Source of the DNA: Persicitalea jodogahamensis
GTDB taxonomy: Bacteria > Bacteroidota > Bacteroidia > Cytophagales > Spirosomataceae
Assembly (NCBI RefSeq): GCF_014651615.1
Contig: NZ_BMXF01000001.1
Coordinates: 434,001-498,000, forward strand
Direction: 5' to 3'
DNA length: 64,000 nt
The notes beneath the pieces were generated by a model. It ran no database searches, was not told the DNA's origin, and saw only the letters and a list, made by a program, of their open reading frames with translations. The translations under genes were made by a program, and so were the position numbers. Positions 9,201 to 18,036 of the stretch are shown piece after piece; the stretch's first letter is position 1; each line of letters begins with the position of its first letter.

Positions 9201-11218
9201 TCTGCCAGCCCGTTGTTGATGTCACCGTTCAATTTCAGGTTGTTGTAAGTATAGCCCTTAACAGATGCGCTCTCCACCGTTCCGTCCAGACGGGCCTGCA
9301 TGGTTGTGGGCGAGAAGCCGCGTCCATCCACGTCAGTGGTCAGCGTTAGTTTGCCGAGTTCTTCGGGGGGCTGTTTCAGAAATTTACCCATATCGAACTC
9401 CGTGAAACTTAACCTACCGTTATAGGTTGCATTCACTGAATCGGTGGCATTCTTGACGTTGCCCGCGAATGAACCATTACCCAGCGAGCTAGCAATTTGG
9501 GCGTCCAGCGTGATATCGTCCAGTCCGCCTTTTATCTTTCCGGTAATGTTGAGGTTCTCGGGGAGTTCGATGGACGATGGCAGGGCACTATCGGGCAACA
9601 TTTTCATTAAGTCCTGCCGGGTGGAGGCCATTTCGTCGATCGAGATGTTCACCGAGAGCTTGTCCGAATCAGGTAAGCCGCTGATGCGGCCACTCGTCCG
9701 TAGCACCGTACCTTCCAAAGTGCTGAAATTCGCTTTTGAAATCAGCATGTTGTCCACCGTACCGGTAATAAGTGCATCGCCTTTCAGAAGTCCATTGGGG
9801 CTCTTGGAAAAAGGCGGCGTATCTTTTAGATCGGGTACCAGCAGCAGCACATCGCTAAACGCCAGCTGACTGTTGACCAGCTTCATTCTGAGCTGTACTT
9901 TTCCGATGTCCTCACTCAGTTGGTTCTGATTTTTGTATTGTAAAACCAACTCATCGCGCAGCAGCGTTGAGGGAGTCTTTAAGTACATGTTTTTCAGAAA
10001 TGTCTGTTTTTCGGCGTAGGCAAAATCGGCTTTAGCCTGTTGTACCACAAAGCCGCTTTGCTCCCGTAAAGCTGACCTTTCCAGATTTCCTGAAATATTG
10101 GTATCGCTGAATTTGAAATTGCTCAAATCCGCCGTGAAATCGCTGATACCCAAATGCGCGAAGTCAATTCCCTTCGGTTGCTTGGGTGAATTATTGTCGT
10201 CGTATTTCAGATCGTTATTCGTCAGCTTGATACTACCTACATTTATATTCCAGCCAGGAGTATTATCGGGAGCAGGGCCGGAAGAGGTAGCTGGCGTTTC
10301 GGGATTTGCAAGCTTAGCCATTTTCTTCTGCTCGACGAAAGCGGAGGTATTTTCCAGCAATACATTCCGTACCGAAACCTGCTGACTTTCGAGATAGGTT
10401 TTGTCAATACGTCCCGCCAGTTTGCCCAATTTGACACCACTTTTAAGGCCTGAAACGTCATCCGTGAAATTAAAAATCAAATCCTGCACGCTCAGATTGC
10501 CCAGTTGAACATCCAATGTGTCTATTTGGGCGTCTTCCAGGGCCGAAGGCTTGGTTTTATCGGGGTCGGCAATGGTTTCCACTAAGGCCTCGTAGGTACG
10601 CACATCGGCGCGGGTACCGTTCAACGTAATGTTGGTGGGATGATACTGGGAGAGTGTAGGGTTGAATTTATCGAACAGAACGCGGGCGTTGGAAATATTG
10701 GCGTCGGCATCGGTGCCGATGACCGCATCCTTGTAAGTCAGATGGACGCGCTTCAGAACAAATTCGTCCAACCGCATTTCGAGCGGACTGGACGTTGTGT
10801 CCACCGGAGTGGGTTCCGTGCTGGCAAATGCATCGGGAATGAACTGGAAGTTAAACACAGTATCGGGCAAAGTGCGGTTCACTTTCAGCCGAATGCCCTC
10901 CATTTCTATTTGGTTGATGCCGATATTGCCCTTGATCAGTGACCACATGTCCATATTCACGTACAGCCGTTCGCCCGCCACCAGGGTATCGCCTGTTTGG
11001 TCTTCAATATACACCCCTTCCAGCGCTACCCAATCCGGGATATCCAATCGGATGGCTCTGATGTCGACACGGGTTTTGAGTTTTTTACGTAAAAAGGAAG
11101 TGGCTTGCCTAGTAAGGAAATTCTGTCCGGCGCTCGTTTCCAGCGTCCAAAAAGCGATGCCCACAAGGAGGAAGATTACCAGAAAGATGATAGCCAGAGC
11201 GGTTATTGCTTTCTTCAT
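6242..11218 (-). CDS. tamB: TamB: translocation/assembly module, inner-membrane-anchored (DUF490)
   Basis: A 1658-residue protein with one N-terminal membrane segment (ITALAIIFLVIFLLVGIAFW, residues 4-23) and then a very long beta-rich periplasmic region of repeated short strands, as expected for the hydrophobic groove of AsmA-like bridge proteins. The C-terminal 350-400 residues match the TamB/DUF490 domain, with the GSYDLTFEVLKKQFTIQKGSTILWTG region and the terminal FNLNSQAEGG...DLNVGLSKQFLNDRLTVSVG region. TamB bridges inner and outer membranes and is linked to phospholipid transport and outer-membrane protein assembly. It is the first gene of the tamB-tamL operon. The length exceeds E. 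coli TamB (about 1260) but suits Bacteroidota. Confidence 0.9.
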   Translation of the reverse strand: MKKAITALAIIFLVIFLLVGIAFWTLETSAGQNFLTRQATSFLRKKLKTRVDIRAIRLDIPDWVALEGVYIEDQTGDTLVAGERLYVNMDMWSLIKGNIGINQIEMEGIRLKVNRTLPDTVFNFQFIPDAFASTEPTPVDTTSSPLEMRLDEFVLKRVHLTYKDAVIGTDADANISNARVLFDKFNPTLSQYHPTNITLNGTRADVRTYEALVETIADPDKTKPSALEDAQIDTLDVQLGNLSVQDLIFNFTDDVSGLKSGVKLGKLAGRIDKTYLESQQVSVRNVLLENTSAFVEQKKMAKLANPETPATSSGPAPDNTPGWNINVGSIKLTNNDLKYDDNNSPKQPKGIDFAHLGISDFTADLSNFKFSDTNISGNLERSALREQSGFVVQQAKADFAYAEKQTFLKNMYLKTPSTLLRDELVLQYKNQNQLSEDIGKVQLRMKLVNSQLAFSDVLLLVPDLKDTPPFSKSPNGLLKGDALITGTVDNMLISKANFSTLEGTVLRTSGRISGLPDSDKLSVNISIDEMASTRQDLMKMLPDSALPSSIELPENLNITGKIKGGLDDITLDAQIASSLGNGSFAGNVKNATDSVNATYNGRLSFTEFDMGKFLKQPPEELGKLTLTTDVDGRGFSPTTMQARLDGTVESASVKGYTYNNLKLNGDINNGLADFTANIADSNIDLNLTAKANLNGEYPTVDANADIRKINLKALNLYEEALSLQGQIDANLTSTDPSNPLGVIAVRNFVLTTDGEPVKLDSVDVRLTADGNLKEATVDAPFMQAHLSGTFDYARLADVVLTEINKYFTVPDVSYQPIEGPYDMKLDAQVVNHPLIQQFAPGLTKLDRVNFSAQIDSQKDTTMRLALTMPLVEYDTMRVEQTNFLMAGNGQEATFAGNVGKLKTSSFRVQKASLNGTMADSKALFTLMVRDSVNNPRHTVPGGLAYADSSYRFTLRDELLLDYKTWDANATGYVQYGNAGLLAKDFGINRRGQSLNINSLTSEPNGPLSIKLDSLGIGQFIALATQDSTLANGKLNGEIVLKNYMETPSFTGDLVLKDLSVTQIPVGDLTVNATNERADRIALDMKLNSDLNDMTLTGDYILEGDNALNFDINMNRLSAKTLQAFSFGELERAQGALTGKLTVRGSTDSPRLNGQMKFDSVAFDVKQLGARYRFNGQTIDFRGQDIVFSNFTVQDSLNQKLTVDGNVSIATIPDVGYNLKINASDFTVLDASRKDNDFFYGKGVIDMALNVKGRGSESVIDGTIKVKGGSDITVIMPNDAAGAESAEGIVRFVDKSDSTNMAQSDTLKMDANMAVDFASELSLNIEADDDSKFTIVIDELNGDNITVRGNAQLNTGIAPNGQLYLLGLYELTEGSYDLTFEVLKKQFTIQKGSTILWTGDPMAAEVDITAIYTVNADLTALGAPSTWNAKDSEKAPLDVQLKINGSLLNPNVSFDIVASSTLNRDDAQSINQNSGLSNLRNNPAELNKQVFALLILNKFLTDQPGSSSSSGLNAEGIARQSVSQLLTDQLNLLASDLIKGVNVNFNLNSQAEGGAARTDLNVGLSKQFLNDRLTVSVGRNFELENTGGAAGGSSTNQVFDNVAVNYALTKDGKYLVRAYRKNQYQAVLQGFIIETGVSFIVTLDYDKFRELFQKDLSIE

Positions 11219-11425
11219 ACTTTATTCAACGGACAGTTAGGGGCGCCTCGCAGAGAATGTGAACAACCGTTCTCGGTTCACTAGTTTAAACGCTCACGTG
11301 TCCTTCTTAGATTTGTTTCAAACAGAAAAGAATTGCTGGCTTGGTTGAAAAGCTGCGGGTGATCGTAAGTAGTAATCATTGCGATTGATTTTACGACCAC
11401 CCACCCAGATGGTCTTGATTGCGAA

Positions 11426-12169
11426 CTAGCGCTGGAAATTTTCCGGAGCAATGGTTTCGTTCACCGCTAGTTCGGAGGTGATGGCTATTTTGGAATTATC
11501 CTTGCTGCTGGTTTCGACAAGTGACGACGGGTACATAATCCCGTACGTTGATTTCTTATATTTATCATAATCGGTCGTGGTCACGATGCCGGACAGGGTT
11601 TGCTTCTGTCGCTTCAACAGTCCGGTCTTGGCATCGAAGTAAAGGTTATACTTAACCCCCTTGCCCTGCAACTCAACGTGGTGCACCGGCACGCCATCCA
11701 CCTGATCCAATCCTACAAGAGTAGCAACCAAGTCGCGATCCTTATAATTGACGAACGGCACCAGAAGCTCATACATTTCCAGACGCATGTTATCCTGTTC
11801 GGCCTGGCTGAGATCTTTTACCTGGTAGCGAGTGGCTTTGTCACTACCGCCGATAGGGATTTTCAACCAGCCCTCGTTTCCTTTCACACCATATACGAAA
11901 TCGCGCTTCATGATTGATTTCGTTTTGCTCATCGCCTTGTCGGCCATCGAGACATAAATCTGTGAGTCGTAGTCCGCGGACGAATTGGAGCTGTACGTAC
12001 GCTTAAGTGAAAAGTTTTTAACATTTTTCCAGAGACTCTCGCCTCCGGTGGCGTCATAGTATTTGGCAAAGACTGAATCGACGGTCATATTTGCCTGGCC
12101 GAATGAAGTTGTAGCACATACGAGCAGCACCAGAAGCCCTGCGAAGAGTTTGTTAGTATGGAGTTTCAT
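11426..12169 (-). CDS. exported LolA-like outer-membrane lipoprotein-sorting family protein
   Basis: A 247-residue protein with a clear signal peptide (MKLHTNKLFAGLLVLLVCATTSFGQ). The body resembles the LolA/LolB-like periplasmic fold. After cleavage there is a helical VDSVFAKYYDATGGESLWKN segment, then beta strands ending in KYNLYFDAKTGLLKRQKQ, which is the typical LolA-like strand-turn (compare YFDAKTGLL). Bacteroidota carry many such proteins of uncertain cargo, so the exact role is unknown. It is divergent from the prmA cluster with only 21 bases between starts. Confidence 0.6.
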   Translation of the reverse strand: MKLHTNKLFAGLLVLLVCATTSFGQANMTVDSVFAKYYDATGGESLWKNVKNFSLKRTYSSNSSADYDSQIYVSMADKAMSKTKSIMKRDFVYGVKGNEGWLKIPIGGSDKATRYQVKDLSQAEQDNMRLEMYELLVPFVNYKDRDLVATLVGLDQVDGVPVHHVELQGKGVKYNLYFDAKTGLLKRQKQTLSGIVTTTDYDKYKKSTYGIMYPSSLVETSSKDNSKIAITSELAVNETIAPENFQR

Positions 12170-12190
12170 AGCTATTGAAATTGTACTTTT

Positions 12191-12352
12191 ATGAACAAAA
12201 AAGAAGAACAGTCGCTTTTCGACTGCCTTTCTCAGACAGAGTGGGTAATCGAGGGTTTAATCATCCGCCATGATGGCAGCCGTGAGGTTCAACACGCCGT
12301 GACGCGCCACTTGTGCACCACCCCTAAACTACAAAAATTGTTCCAGCCATGA
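12191..12352 (+). CDS. small 53-residue ORF coupled to prmA, function unknown
   Basis: An ATG at 12191 opens a 53-codon frame ending with TGA at 12350-12352, overlapping the prmA ATG (12349) by 4 bases. The peptide begins MNKKEEQSLFDCLSQTEW and ends KLQKLFQP; it is polar, without a signal peptide or membrane segment. I do not recognise a family. The ATGA junction is the main support, since such overlaps are typical of real coupled genes elsewhere in this window. It could instead be a leader peptide or chance. Confidence 0.42.
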   Translation: MNKKEEQSLFDCLSQTEWVIEGLIIRHDGSREVQHAVTRHLCTTPKLQKLFQP

Positions 12353-13179
12353 ACCATATCGAACTAAACCTTACTCTTTCCCCCGAATACGCGGAAATAT
12401 TGATGGCCGAACTGGCCGAAATGGGATATGAGTCCTTTGTTGAAACTGATACGGGGCTGGACGCGTACATTCCTGAAAGCGATTTCTCCGAAGAAAAACT
12501 ACAGGAAACACTGGCCCGTTACCAGCCTGTTGCGCCTGTAAGGTTTTCCTGGCAGGTTCTGGAGAAGAAAAATTGGAATGCCGAATGGGAAAGCAATTAC
12601 GCGCCCATTGAGGTGGGTGACGCCGTGCGGGTGCGGGCTTTATTCCACGAACCTGATGCAAGGTTTCGACACGAACTTGTAATCACACCCAAGATGTCGT
12701 TCGGCACGGGCCACCATGAAACTACCTGGCTGGTGATGAACGAGCAGCTCAGTCTGCCCCACGCAGGGCGTGCCGTGCTTGATGTTGGCTGCGGCACGGG
12801 CATCCTGGCAATTCTGGCGCGTAAACTCGGTGCGGCGGACCTGTTAGCCTTTGACATAGAGGAATGGGCGGTAGAAAATACGAGGGAGAATTTTTCGTTA
12901 AATGAAGCCACTGAACAAAGCGAAGTCTTTCAGGGTACAATTGATGATGTGCCGTTTGACCAACGTTTCGGCGGTATTCTGGCGAACATCAACCGCAACA
13001 TTTTGCTGAACGAAGTACCGCGTTACGCGCAGCACCTTTTGCCTGGCGGCTGGCTGGTAGTCAGTGGATTCTACGAAATCGACGCCCCGGACATTATCGC
13101 CAAAGCCGAAAGCAGCGGATTGAGTTACAAGCGGATGAACACCCGGAACCAATGGGCGATGGTGGTCTTTGAGAAGTAG
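12349..13179 (+). CDS. prmA: ribosomal protein L11 methyltransferase
   Basis: A 276-residue cytoplasmic SAM-dependent methyltransferase that trimethylates ribosomal protein L11. It has the PrmA N-terminal domain (ALAEMGYESF-like start, here MAELAEMGYESFVE) and the linker KKNWNAEWESNYAPIEVG. The catalytic domain has SAM motif I DVGCGTGILAILARKLGA, the preceding substrate loop KMSFGTGHHETTWL and ILANINRNIL, matching the family's NI motif. The length is normal for the family. It starts inside the stop of the small ORF upstream, and the next gene begins 23 bases downstream on the same strand. Confidence 0.94.
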   Translation: MNHIELNLTLSPEYAEILMAELAEMGYESFVETDTGLDAYIPESDFSEEKLQETLARYQPVAPVRFSWQVLEKKNWNAEWESNYAPIEVGDAVRVRALFHEPDARFRHELVITPKMSFGTGHHETTWLVMNEQLSLPHAGRAVLDVGCGTGILAILARKLGAADLLAFDIEEWAVENTRENFSLNEATEQSEVFQGTIDDVPFDQRFGGILANINRNILLNEVPRYAQHLLPGGWLVVSGFYEIDAPDIIAKAESSGLSYKRMNTRNQWAMVVFEK

Positions 13180-13202
13180 GCACGACCGATAAATCTGATT
13201 CT

Positions 13203-16200
13203 ATGAAATTTAATCCTATATTTTTTGTAATTGCCCTATCACTCGGCAGCACGATTCTTCACGCCCAAAACCTGAAATTCTCCGAAGAGCCGGGAGCGTT
13301 CATGGTCGAAGCCAAGAAGGTCATGCAGGACAGCCGCAACCCGCTTTATGCCAAAACCGCCGCTGAACTGGACACCATCTGGATGAGTACTCCCTCGGCG
13401 GCGCAACAAACCCAGTTCGCGACCATTATGCGCAACATGGCGGCCAAAGGACAAAAGGCTGGTCCCATTTTCTACCTTCTTATGCGGAACTTCCGCACAG
13501 TACTTACTCAGCCTGAGGCCGACGTGAACGGCTTCCTGGCTACCCTCGGCCGTGCCAGCGAACTCTATGATGGGAAAACCTTCCAAAAGGTGCTGGAGAA
13601 TATGCAACTACTCCTGGAAAAACGGCAGCTTTATTCTTCCAATTTCAACAAACTGTACGTGGTTGCCGGAAGTTATCGGTTTCGTTTTGATGATTCCAAG
13701 CCCGACCAGGATGCACCGGGTGCTACTGCTCCCGCCAATGATGGCTGGGATACGCCTTCCGACACCGCCGCGTTGGTTATGACAAGTACCGAGCCGCTCC
13801 CGACGATAACGGGGGCGCTGCTCGACCTCAAGGATGCCGCTTTTGCAATGGTTTCCGGTGGCGACTCCGCCGTGTTCGGACCTAGTACCGGGGCTCTGTC
13901 GCTGAGGGGGGGTACTTTTGTGGGCAAAGGAGGAAAGTTTGACTGGACGGTTGCGGGAGATCCTTCCACCTTCGCAGAGTTCACCGATTACAGCTTCAAT
14001 GTAGTCAACCCCAGACTGAACGTTGATAATGCCATGCTGCATGACAAAGCGCGATTGCAAAAACCGGTTCAGGGTGTTTTTGAGTTTAAAGCCACCCGCC
14101 GCCCCGCCGGAAAGCCTACAACATTCCCCCGTTTCGTATCAAGGAAAAACGACGCTGTGCTAAGCAATACCCGCAAAAGCATGACGTACAAGGGCGGTTT
14201 CAGTCTGGTAGGAACGACTGTGTACAGCACCTCGCTCACTGGCGAACCTGCGCAGTTATACGTTACCTATCAGGACAAGCCTTCTTTCCGGGCCGCCAGT
14301 AAACGTTTCGTACTCACCGATTCTACTGTGTCGGCTAAGGTGGCCGAGTTCTCGCTGCCGTTGGGACGCGACTCGGTCTATCATCCCGGTGTCCGCTTCC
14401 GCTACAGCGACGACGCTGGCCAACTGCGCCTTGAGCGGGCCGACGGCACGCCCTATGCGGCTTTGCCTTATGTCGACACCTATCACAAAATGAACATCTG
14501 GGCGGAGGCGCTTCGTTGGGATTTTCCCAAAGAACAGGCGGAATTTTACATGATCGTAGGAAAAAAGGAAGTTCCTGCGCGGCTGGAATCCTTCGATTAT
14601 TTTCGCAAGCAGCGCTTCTCGGGTATTACCGAAGACTTCGGCTTTCAGCCGCTCCTGATGGCCGCCAATTACGTACAGACGAAAAAAGTACAGTCTTTTT
14701 CACCTTATGACCTGGCCACGCAGTACCGCCAGGATGCTGCCATTATGCGCAATGCTCTGGAAACGCTCGCGCTGGATGGCTATTTCGACAGCAATCCGGA
14801 GGCCGATCAGTTCCGGCTGAGCAAGAAGGGAGTCATGTACATCCTGGCCAACTTGGAAAAGAGCGATTATGATAATTTTCAGATTATCTCTCAGTATCAA
14901 ACCAACGGAGAAAATGCCAATGCCAGCATTTCGCTTAAAGACACGCTGCTGACTGTTCGGGGAGTTGAGCGGTTCGTGGTCAGCGACTCGTTGAAGATAA
15001 TGGCCGTGCCTTCCGACAAGAAAGTGGTGATCGGGCGCGGGCGCGACTTCACGGTGAACGGTCAGCTTAAATCGGCCAACTTCCGATTCACGGGCAGCGG
15101 ACTGAAATTCAATTATGATCAGTTTTTTGTCAATCTCAACCAGGTGGATTCCATTACCTACACGCCGCAGGATAAGTACGCCAAGGGCATGACGGGCGAG
15201 GTGGGTGGCCATGTAAAATACGAAAAGGGGGGTACTTTTTACCTCAGCGACCCCAAGAACAAATCGGGAATGCAGAAGGGCGGCAAGTCGCCGCGTTTGG
15301 TGATACCCGAAGGCATGACGGTATTTTTTGACCAGGAAATACGAAAGGACTTGAAATACAACCGTGAAGTGTTTTTTAAAATTCCGAAACTCGATTACGA
15401 CAGCCTGGACAAACGCGACGTGGTGTTCACGGGTACTTTCAATTCTGACGGTATTCTGCCGCCCATCAAGACCACGCTGAAAAGCATGGAGGATAACTCG
15501 CTGGGATTTGAATACAAAAGCACCGAAGCCATGAAACTTTACCAGGGCAAATCGACCTTAAAATTGACTGAACCACTGGTAATGGACAATACGGGTCTGC
15601 GTGCGGCGGGCACACTGGCGCACCTGGCCGCCGTCCTTCCCGCCCAAGAAATGCTGCTAACTACCGACTCGCTACTGGCTTCCGGCAGCGAGGCTTCAAT
15701 CAAAGAAGCGACTATCGGTAAGGGGTATTTTCCCAAAGTCGAGCTAAAAAACTACTCGCTCCGTTGGTTTCCCAAAGTCGACAGCATGTTTGTCGTTACT
15801 AAGGGCAATGCCTTTAATTTCTATGCGGGTACCACGCAATTGGAGGGCGGACTACTGTTGCGGTCGGCGGGCCTTTATGGTCAGGGGGAGCTGAAACGTA
15901 AGGATTCCGAACTGATTTCCCAGGATATAAAGTTCAATAAGGAAGGGTTCGTTGCTAACAAGTCGCAGTTTACGGTAACCGCCGGACAGGAGAAATCTTT
16001 CCGGCCCATTTTATTGGGCAAAAATGTAGACGTAGATTTCAACATAGCCAAAAATAGTGTGGAAATGACTACTACGGATACGGGCTTCGGTACCGATTCT
16101 TCCTCACTGGAATTCCCCTATGCTTCTTACCGTACTTCTATTAACAAAGCGCGCTGGAATATTGCCAATAAAACCATCGCCATGCAGGGCGACGTGGCCA

Positions 16201-17891
16201 ACTCGACCTTCTCTGCCACCGCGCCCGACCAGGAAGGGCTGGCCTTCAACGGCTCCGCTGCTCTCTACGAAATTGAAAAAATGACGCTCAACGTCAGCGG
16301 TGTGCCCTATATCAAGACTGCTGACGTGAAAATCATTCCCAATAAGGGCGTTGTGAGCATTCGCAAAAACGGGGAGATGACCGAATTTAAAAATGCCCGC
16401 ATTGAGATTGACACCCTTAATAGCTCACACCGCCTGAAAGATGCCAACATACGTATCAGTTCGCGGAATCGCTTCGAGGGCTCAGCGACATACCAATATG
16501 TGACCTCCCGGAAGGACACCTTCAATATTAAGATGGGTAACTTCGAGTTGCATGAAATAGGGGCAGCAGTAGCCGATAATTCTAAAAAATCGAAAAAGCC
16601 CGTTGGTACTGACACGAGATCTGCCGGGTATTACACCACTGCCCGCGCCCGCGTAACCGAGGACGATAAGTTTCAGCTGGCCCCCCGGATGCAATACAAA
16701 GGCGACGTCAATTTAATTGCCTACGAACCCGCTCTGCAACTCGACGGCCTCATCCGTCCCGCGCTGAAGCCCCGGCCCGACTTGTCCAGTTCTTGGATCA
16801 CGTTCAAAGAAGATGGTACCGATTCGACGGGGATCATTTCGATTAAGGTCAATAAGGACTTGAAAAATGAAGTGGATCAGCCACTGTTCGCCGGGCTGCA
16901 TTACCGCTCGGGCGGAGGGATGTACCTGAGTTTTCTCTCCCCTAAATTCACTGAGCGGGATCAGGATATTTATACGGCCAAAGGCAACCTGCGCTACGAT
17001 GAGGAAAGTAAGGCTTTCGTAATTATGCCACCGCCGGGAGCAGACAGCCTCGTCAATGAAGAGAACGCCTTTGTGTTTGACGATCAGAAGGGTGTTGCAT
17101 CGTTCAGAGGGCCGCTCCAGATCACCGAGCCCGCACTGGGCCGCGCCGCAGGCCAGGTAGATGTGCAGGTGGATAGCGCCCGCTACGAGTTCAACACATT
17201 GCTTATGCTGAACCTGCCCGCGCTGACGCCCATCGCGACCGAACTGGCTGCCAAGATCGTGCAGACCAACCTGGATGAGCAAAACAGCGATCCCGCCGAA
17301 GATGACCAGGACCGTCTGATGTCTAAGGTCGCTGCGATCGTTGGTCAGAAAGCTGCCGACGAATATCTGACCAAAATTGCCGCCGGCTACAAGCCGCTTT
17401 TCGAAGCTTCGCCCGAATTGGGCGCATCGATGGTGCTGTCGAATCTCAATCTCCGCTGGTCTGATGTCCACGGGGCGTATTTTTCAATGGGGCCGATCGG
17501 GATGTCTAACCTGAGCCGCAACGATATCAACGCCCAGATGGAGGGACAATTCGAGTTGCGCCGCACCGATGTCGGCGACGAGTTCAGCCTGTATCTGGAG
17601 CTCTCACCCGATGTATGGTTCTTTATGGACTACGCGCAGAAGCAGTTAGGTATCGTGTCGTCAGACGTAAATTTCAATGATCAAATCATGGCAAAGTCCC
17701 AAAATGCCAAGATCAAAGATGGCGAATTGATTCCACTGGGGTTTGAGGAGAAGAACCTGTTCCTTGACCGTTTCTCGGACTTTTATCAGCCTGCGCTCAA
17801 AAAGGCACGAATCGCCAAAGCCGCTGCCGCAAAGAAAGATGCCAAGAAAAAAGCTGAAAAAAAGAAAGCAGAGGCCACCGAAGGATTCTAA
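13203..17891 (+). CDS. giant exported protein of unknown function (1562 residues)
   Basis: I do not recognise the family. The protein starts with a signal peptide (residues 1-21, ending LHAQ) and has no later membrane segment. Residues about 30-190 are helical and Gln/Leu-rich. The bulk (about 200-1480) is a long succession of beta strands with Gly/Asn turns, giving an AsmA/OstA-like or beta-helix-like look (for example LKFNYDQFFVNLNQVDSITY and the GTTQLEGGLLLRSAGLYGQGEL region). The last 30 residues form a Lys/Ala-rich tail (AKAAAAKKDAKKKAEKKKAE). Location is presumably periplasmic or outer-membrane-associated. It lies 23 bases after prmA and may share its transcript; plsY downstream has its own candidate promoter. 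Confidence 0.8.
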   Translation: MKFNPIFFVIALSLGSTILHAQNLKFSEEPGAFMVEAKKVMQDSRNPLYAKTAAELDTIWMSTPSAAQQTQFATIMRNMAAKGQKAGPIFYLLMRNFRTVLTQPEADVNGFLATLGRASELYDGKTFQKVLENMQLLLEKRQLYSSNFNKLYVVAGSYRFRFDDSKPDQDAPGATAPANDGWDTPSDTAALVMTSTEPLPTITGALLDLKDAAFAMVSGGDSAVFGPSTGALSLRGGTFVGKGGKFDWTVAGDPSTFAEFTDYSFNVVNPRLNVDNAMLHDKARLQKPVQGVFEFKATRRPAGKPTTFPRFVSRKNDAVLSNTRKSMTYKGGFSLVGTTVYSTSLTGEPAQLYVTYQDKPSFRAASKRFVLTDSTVSAKVAEFSLPLGRDSVYHPGVRFRYSDDAGQLRLERADGTPYAALPYVDTYHKMNIWAEALRWDFPKEQAEFYMIVGKKEVPARLESFDYFRKQRFSGITEDFGFQPLLMAANYVQTKKVQSFSPYDLATQYRQDAAIMRNALETLALDGYFDSNPEADQFRLSKKGVMYILANLEKSDYDNFQIISQYQTNGENANASISLKDTLLTVRGVERFVVSDSLKIMAVPSDKKVVIGRGRDFTVNGQLKSANFRFTGSGLKFNYDQFFVNLNQVDSITYTPQDKYAKGMTGEVGGHVKYEKGGTFYLSDPKNKSGMQKGGKSPRLVIPEGMTVFFDQEIRKDLKYNREVFFKIPKLDYDSLDKRDVVFTGTFNSDGILPPIKTTLKSMEDNSLGFEYKSTEAMKLYQGKSTLKLTEPLVMDNTGLRAAGTLAHLAAVLPAQEMLLTTDSLLASGSEASIKEATIGKGYFPKVELKNYSLRWFPKVDSMFVVTKGNAFNFYAGTTQLEGGLLLRSAGLYGQGELKRKDSELISQDIKFNKEGFVANKSQFTVTAGQEKSFRPILLGKNVDVDFNIAKNSVEMTTTDTGFGTDSSSLEFPYASYRTSINKARWNIANKTIAMQGDVANSTFSATAPDQEGLAFNGSAALYEIEKMTLNVSGVPYIKTADVKIIPNKGVVSIRKNGEMTEFKNARIEIDTLNSSHRLKDANIRISSRNRFEGSATYQYVTSRKDTFNIKMGNFELHEIGAAVADNSKKSKKPVGTDTRSAGYYTTARARVTEDDKFQLAPRMQYKGDVNLIAYEPALQLDGLIRPALKPRPDLSSSWITFKEDGTDSTGIISIKVNKDLKNEVDQPLFAGLHYRSGGGMYLSFLSPKFTERDQDIYTAKGNLRYDEESKAFVIMPPPGADSLVNEENAFVFDDQKGVASFRGPLQITEPALGRAAGQVDVQVDSARYEFNTLLMLNLPALTPIATELAAKIVQTNLDEQNSDPAEDDQDRLMSKVAAIVGQKAADEYLTKIAAGYKPLFEASPELGASMVLSNLNLRWSDVHGAYFSMGPIGMSNLSRNDINAQMEGQFELRRTDVGDEFSLYLELSPDVWFFMDYAQKQLGIVSSDVNFNDQIMAKSQNAKIKDGELIPLGFEEKNLFLDRFSDFYQPALKKARIAKAAAAKKDAKKKAEKKKAEATEGF

Positions 17892-17958
17892 AAAAAGCCG
17901 CTTCGGTGCAATTATTTTGTATATTAACGCATTGTTAAGAGGAAGAGACCATAATTCC

Positions 17959-17988
17959 TTGGTATTCTGACTTGGCATTGTATTTTTG
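17959..17988 (+). promoter_or_regulatory. candidate Bacteroidota-type promoter for plsY
   Basis: TTG at 17959-17961 and TATTTTTG at 17981-17988 (consensus TAnnTTTG) are separated by 19 bases, fitting the Bacteroidota -33/-7 arrangement. The predicted transcription start is near 17995, about 40 bases before the plsY ATG. Confidence 0.55.
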
Positions 17989-18036
17989 TGCGCATTTTTA
18001 GGATAATGCGCCCCGCACCTTGAAATAATACAAAAT

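Noticed and set aside
11308-11315. A plus-strand TAGATTTG promoter-like box
   Set aside because: No plus-strand gene or terminator follows within a kilobase, so it is probably chance.
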